DNA of 5,743 bases. Origin: a bacterium. GTDB lineage: Bacteria; Patescibacteriota; Minisyncoccia; UBA6257; 2-01-FULL-56-20. The translations under genes and the position numbers were made by a program. The notes under the pieces are model-generated. The model saw nothing but the letters and a program-made list of their open reading frames with translations. It searched no databases and had not been told where the DNA came from. Positions 3,278 to 5,743 of the stretch are shown one piece after another (within the stretch, counting starts at the first letter, position 1; each line of letters opens with the position of its first letter). The stretch is from positions 1 through 5,743 of the forward strand of contig JAKALK010000046.1 of the NCBI GenBank assembly GCA_021813155.1, in the 5' to 3' direction.

Positions 3278-4756
3278 CTACAGCTCAAACATTGACTTAA
3301 TTTTAAGACTAAGATTCTTCTTTTTTTTATGAGAAAACTCGTTAGTGTGAGGATTATAGATATAATCTTTTTTCCAATTGGAAAAATTTTGAGAGATTGA
3401 CTTGATCGCTTTGATAATACAAGAGATTTCTTGATCGGTCATGGTGGGGTGGATAGAGAGTCGGATAAAGCCGGGTTTAGTAGATAAGTCGCAACGTTCG
3501 ATGCGGTCAGTGATTTTTTTCGAGTGAGCCTGGTCAATGTTGAAAAGGTAGTGGCCGTAGGTGCCAGCACAAGCGCAACCGCCGCGGGCCTGAATACCAA
3601 AGCGATCATTAAGAAGTTTGGCAACTAGGTTATAGTGGGCGTTATCCATGACAAAAGAAAAAATTCCTAAGCGATTTTTAATCTGGCCGGCTAATATATG
3701 AAGGTTTTTAATTTTCCCAAACTCTTCGAAGATTATTTCTTTAATTTCTTCTTCGCGTTTTAGTATTTTTTCGATTCCCATTTGTTCTTTAAGTTTGATA
3801 ACAAGCGCAGCGCGGATGGTCTGAAGAAAGGGCGGAGTGCCGCCATCTTCGCGAATTTCAATCTCATCGTAATATGATCTTCCGCCCCAGGGATTAGTCC
3901 ACTTCACGGTCCCCCCTCCTGGCTGGTCAGGAATTTTGCTGTGATAGAGTTTAGAATTAAAAACTAGGATGCCAGTAGACCCGGGCCCACCTAAAAACTT
4001 GTGAGGAGAAAAATAAATCGCGTCCAGGGATTCCGATTTGTTTTTCGGGTGCATATTAGTTTCAACATATGGAGCAGAGGCAGCGAAATCAACAAAGCAA
4101 AGTCCGCGATGTTCGTGCATAATTTTGGCGATTTCGCGGTATGGGATTTGGATGCCGGTGACGTTCGAGCAAGCTGTGACGGCAGCAATTTTGATTTTGC
4201 GGTGAGCATAACTTTTTAACAGATTTTCAAGGTGAGTGATGTCGACTAAGCCGTCTTTGGTGGGGCTTAATACAACCACATCAGCAATAGTTTCGAGCCA
4301 AGAAGTGTGATTAGAATGGTGCTCCATGTGGGTCACAAAAACCACTGGCCGATGCTCTTCTGGAATTTTAATAGACTGACTAAATTGCTCGGGAAGTCGC
4401 AGGCCTAAAATTCTTTGAAGCTTATTAACGGCGCCGGTCATGCCGGAGCCAACTGGGAGCAGAATGTCGTCTTTATCGGCACCAATATGTTTTTTGATGA
4501 TCCTCTTTGCTTCTTCGTAGCTTTCGGTCATGGCGATTCCAGTCGTGGTACTTTCAGTGTGAGTATTCCCAATAAGGGGGCCGAAGTCGTTTATGATTTT
4601 ATTTTCAATGGGTCCGTAAAGACGGCCGGAAGCGGTCCAGTCGGCATAAATGATTTTCTTTCTGCCATAAGGAGTTCGAATAGTTCGATTGATTCCGATG
4701 GTATTCTTACGAAACGGGGTGAAGTATTTTTCTAGAGACGAGGTTTTAGGCCTCAT
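3278..4756 (-). CDS. Class V aminotransferase / cysteine-desulfurase-like PLP enzyme
   Basis: A 492-residue protein of the fold-type I PLP family. Visible motifs: YADWTASGRLYGPI (37-50) at the N-terminal substrate side, GSGMTGAVNKL (103-113) for the cofactor phosphate, EHHSNH (145-150), whose histidine would stack on PLP, TACSNVTGI (194-202), DFAASAPY (223-230) with the aspartate that pairs with the PLP nitrogen, SPHKFLGGPGSTG (250-262) with the Schiff-base lysine K253, and RLSIHPT near R432 for substrate carboxylate. RGGCACAGTYGH (391-402) occupies the place of the desulfurase active-site cysteine loop and has two candidates, C394 and C396. The length is greater than the roughly 400 residues of SufS/IscS, with a lysine-rich tail after about 460. 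By family logic it removes sulfur from cysteine or performs a related beta-elimination in the cytoplasm. No suf or isc partner is adjacent, so the true substrate is unknown. ATG start without Shine-Dalgarno; TAG stop. Confidence 0.9.
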   Translation of the reverse strand: MRPKTSSLEKYFTPFRKNTIGINRTIRTPYGRKKIIYADWTASGRLYGPIENKIINDFGPLIGNTHTESTTTGIAMTESYEEAKRIIKKHIGADKDDILLPVGSGMTGAVNKLQRILGLRLPEQFSQSIKIPEEHRPVVFVTHMEHHSNHTSWLETIADVVVLSPTKDGLVDITHLENLLKSYAHRKIKIAAVTACSNVTGIQIPYREIAKIMHEHRGLCFVDFAASAPYVETNMHPKNKSESLDAIYFSPHKFLGGPGSTGILVFNSKLYHSKIPDQPGGGTVKWTNPWGGRSYYDEIEIREDGGTPPFLQTIRAALVIKLKEQMGIEKILKREEEIKEIIFEEFGKIKNLHILAGQIKNRLGIFSFVMDNAHYNLVAKLLNDRFGIQARGGCACAGTYGHYLFNIDQAHSKKITDRIERCDLSTKPGFIRLSIHPTMTDQEISCIIKAIKSISQNFSNWKKDYIYNPHTNEFSHKKKKNLSLKIKSMFEL

Positions 4757-4769
4757 AGAGTATGTTCTT

Positions 4770-4797
4770 ATAATAGAACAAATAGAAAATATTGAAA
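4770..4797 (-). promoter_or_regulatory. Weak candidate promoter of the class V aminotransferase gene
   Basis: In the 63-bp AT-rich gap before the gene, the minus strand has TTTCAA (4792-4797), 16 bp, then TATTAT (4770-4775). The -10 is good, the -35 poor. A start about 7 nt downstream would leave a leader of under 10 nt, which fits the missing Shine-Dalgarno sequence. Confidence 0.35.
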
Positions 4798-4819
4798 TAC
4801 TTTCTACACCATTATCAGA

Positions 4820-5266
4820 TCAGTTTGTTTTTGAGTCGCTCGTGAATTTCCAGCTGATCTGGTCACCTGGGTTGGGGCTAAGAGCAGAAGCACCAACTTG
4901 GGAATACTTGCCATTCACCCAATACTGCCAATATCGGCCTCCCTCTCCGTTTTTGAACCCGTTTATGCCTTCAATAATAAAACCATAAGGTGGATATTCT
5001 TTGGTTTCGATTTTAAGATTGGTTTTTTTCATCACACTTAGCAGATTCTCCCCTTTTTTGAAATCGAGGGATTGGGAAATTTTTTCCGCGCTATTTCCGA
5101 AATCAATTATAAGCGTGAATTTTTCTGCCGGAGAAACTAGGGGTTGAATAGTGGGAGAGTTTTCTAGTTGAGCCGGTGGAGTTGTTGATTGCCGATTCCC
5201 GCTAACTAAAATAACCAAGAGAATTAAGATGCCGCCTAAAATTAAGATTAATTTTTTTGTTTTCAT
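4820..5266 (-). CDS. Membrane-anchored DUF4430 (transcobalamin-C-terminal-like) protein
   Basis: A 148-residue protein. It has a positive N-terminus (MKTKK) and a hydrophobic helix at about 6-22 as an uncleaved anchor or signal peptide, then a Pro/Ser/Thr-rich linker (about 26-48), then a single small domain (49-144). The domain shows FTLIIDFG, GENLLSVMKKT and the signature GGRYWQYWVNGKYSQVG (109-125), followed by PGDQISWKF (133-141). This is the pattern of DUF4430, the fold seen at the C terminus of transcobalamin and in many bacterial surface proteins. It should face the outside of the cell. Cobalamin binding cannot be assumed. Its ATG overlaps the stop of the upstream gene (ATGA, 4 bp), so the two are probably translated together and may act together at the surface. 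No Shine-Dalgarno sequence; TGA stop. Confidence 0.8.
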   Translation of the reverse strand: MKTKKLILILGGILILLVILVSGNRQSTTPPAQLENSPTIQPLVSPAEKFTLIIDFGNSAEKISQSLDFKKGENLLSVMKKTNLKIETKEYPPYGFIIEGINGFKNGEGGRYWQYWVNGKYSQVGASALSPNPGDQISWKFTSDSKTN

Positions 5267-5743
5267 ATTTGATTTGACACTTTTTTCTTTAGAAAGGATT
5301 TAATACCAAAAATGACAATCACTAAAATAACTAAAAAGGCGGCGAGGCCGACAAGAGGATTTTGATTCTGGCCGAACCAGCCCATAATGTTCGCCAAAAA
5401 AAGCGGGCTGTAATTTTGGATAGTGAGCTCAACCGGAATTTTCACTCCCCCGCCGGCGTTAAAAGAATTTTTGGAAAGAGGACGGGCGACGACCGAAAGA
5501 TTGGTTTGAAATTGGCCGGATTCGGAAAAATTAAAAGAAACGCTGACTTCGCGCGACTGGCCTGATTCTAATACAAAACTCGCCGGAGAAGTTTTAATTT
5601 GGAGATCGAAGCTATCGGGATAAACATCAAAAACGGCGACTTCGGGCGAAGGGTTACTGACGGTTAAATGAGTTTGAAATTTTTCTCCGGCCGCGCCTTC
5701 GAGTTTGATTTGGGAGGGGTTGACTTCTAGTCCAACAGCTTCG
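5263..5743 (-). CDS. Surface protein with beta-sandwich repeats and a C-terminal membrane anchor (5' end outside the window)
   Basis: The frame is open from the right edge to a TGA at 5263-5265, giving 159 residues of C-terminal sequence. A GTG at 5445 looks like a start but lies inside this continuous frame, so a short 60-residue gene there is unlikely. The visible part begins EVNPSQIKLEGAAGEKFQ and continues THLTVSNPSPEVAVFDVYP, the proline-rich opening and N-P turn of immunoglobulin-like/DUF916-type extracellular domains. A Gly-rich hinge (NAGGGVK) precedes VELTIQNY. A single membrane helix (about 128-147) ends in a basic stop-transfer tail (KSFLKKK). The bulk should lie outside the membrane with only the tail in the cytoplasm. 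It overlaps the DUF4430 gene by 4 bp. The exact family and full length cannot be determined from this fragment. Confidence 0.75.
   Translation of the reverse strand, partial: EAVGLEVNPSQIKLEGAAGEKFQTHLTVSNPSPEVAVFDVYPDSFDLQIKTSPASFVLESGQSREVSVSFNFSESGQFQTNLSVVARPLSKNSFNAGGGVKIPVELTIQNYSPLFLANIMGWFGQNQNPLVGLAAFLVILVIVIFGIKSFLKKKVSNQI

Noticed and set aside
4001..4219. Plus- and minus-strand frames inside the class V aminotransferase gene (also near 3439, 3991, 4415 and 4689)
   Set aside because: They overlap a well-supported 492-residue enzyme in other frames and show no recognisable domain.
5263..5445. A separate 60-residue gene starting at GTG 5445
   Set aside because: The frame stays open upstream to the window edge with coherent beta-sandwich sequence, so the GTG is an internal valine.
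5362..5565. Plus-strand frame of 67 codons
   Set aside because: It is antisense to the continuous minus-strand surface-protein frame that has a clear C-terminal membrane anchor.

Overview
The window looks like chromosomal DNA from a small-genome bacterium, most likely of the Candidate Phyla Radiation (Patescibacteria). This is an inference. It rests on the unusual 23S rRNA architecture, a 23S gene that seems to be unlinked from 16S, CDSs without Shine-Dalgarno sequences, a tRNA-Arg with anticodon GCG instead of the usual bacterial ACG, and small membrane or surface proteins typical of that group. UGA is used as a stop codon by two CDSs, so this is the standard bacterial code and not the UGA=Gly code of Gracilibacteria/SR1.

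Positions 1-1681 (minus strand) are the 5' part of a 23S rRNA gene, about E. coli nt 1 to 1260; the gene runs off the left edge. Inside it, at helix 45, the helix is lengthened to a 19-bp stem (86-104 with 329-347). Its tip holds an insertion of about 224 nt with two complete, same-strand, well-folded tRNA genes: tRNA-Arg(UCG), then tRNA-Thr(GGU). Recognisable 23S sequence continues on both sides, so these tRNAs lie within the rRNA gene and not in a 16S-23S spacer. Excising them with the normal tRNA enzymes must cut the 23S precursor in two. This is the main finding.

Positions 1682-1997 are a control region between divergent stable-RNA units. Reading left is a consensus promoter (TTGACA, 16 bp, TATAAT) for the 23S. 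Its leader carries an intrinsic terminator with a possible antiterminator, a boxA-like element and local hairpins. Reading right is a promoter for a tRNA cluster, Pro(CGG)-Arg(GCG)-Arg(UCU) at 1998-2228, which ends in a terminator. With the rRNA-embedded Arg(UCG), the window holds three of the organism's arginine tRNAs, and CGN codons appear to be read by GCG plus UCG without inosine.

Positions 2229-5743 carry ordinary genes, all on the minus strand. In transcription order they are: the 3' end of a C-terminally membrane-anchored surface protein (cut by the right edge), a DUF4430-type lipid/membrane-anchored protein overlapping it by 4 bp, a class V aminotransferase/cysteine-desulfurase-like PLP enzyme, and a five-helix membrane protein of the conserved-TM-helix (MscS-related) family. 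The gap between the last two holds a pair of perfect DnaA boxes and a cloverleaf-like potential RNA structure just upstream of the membrane-protein start.
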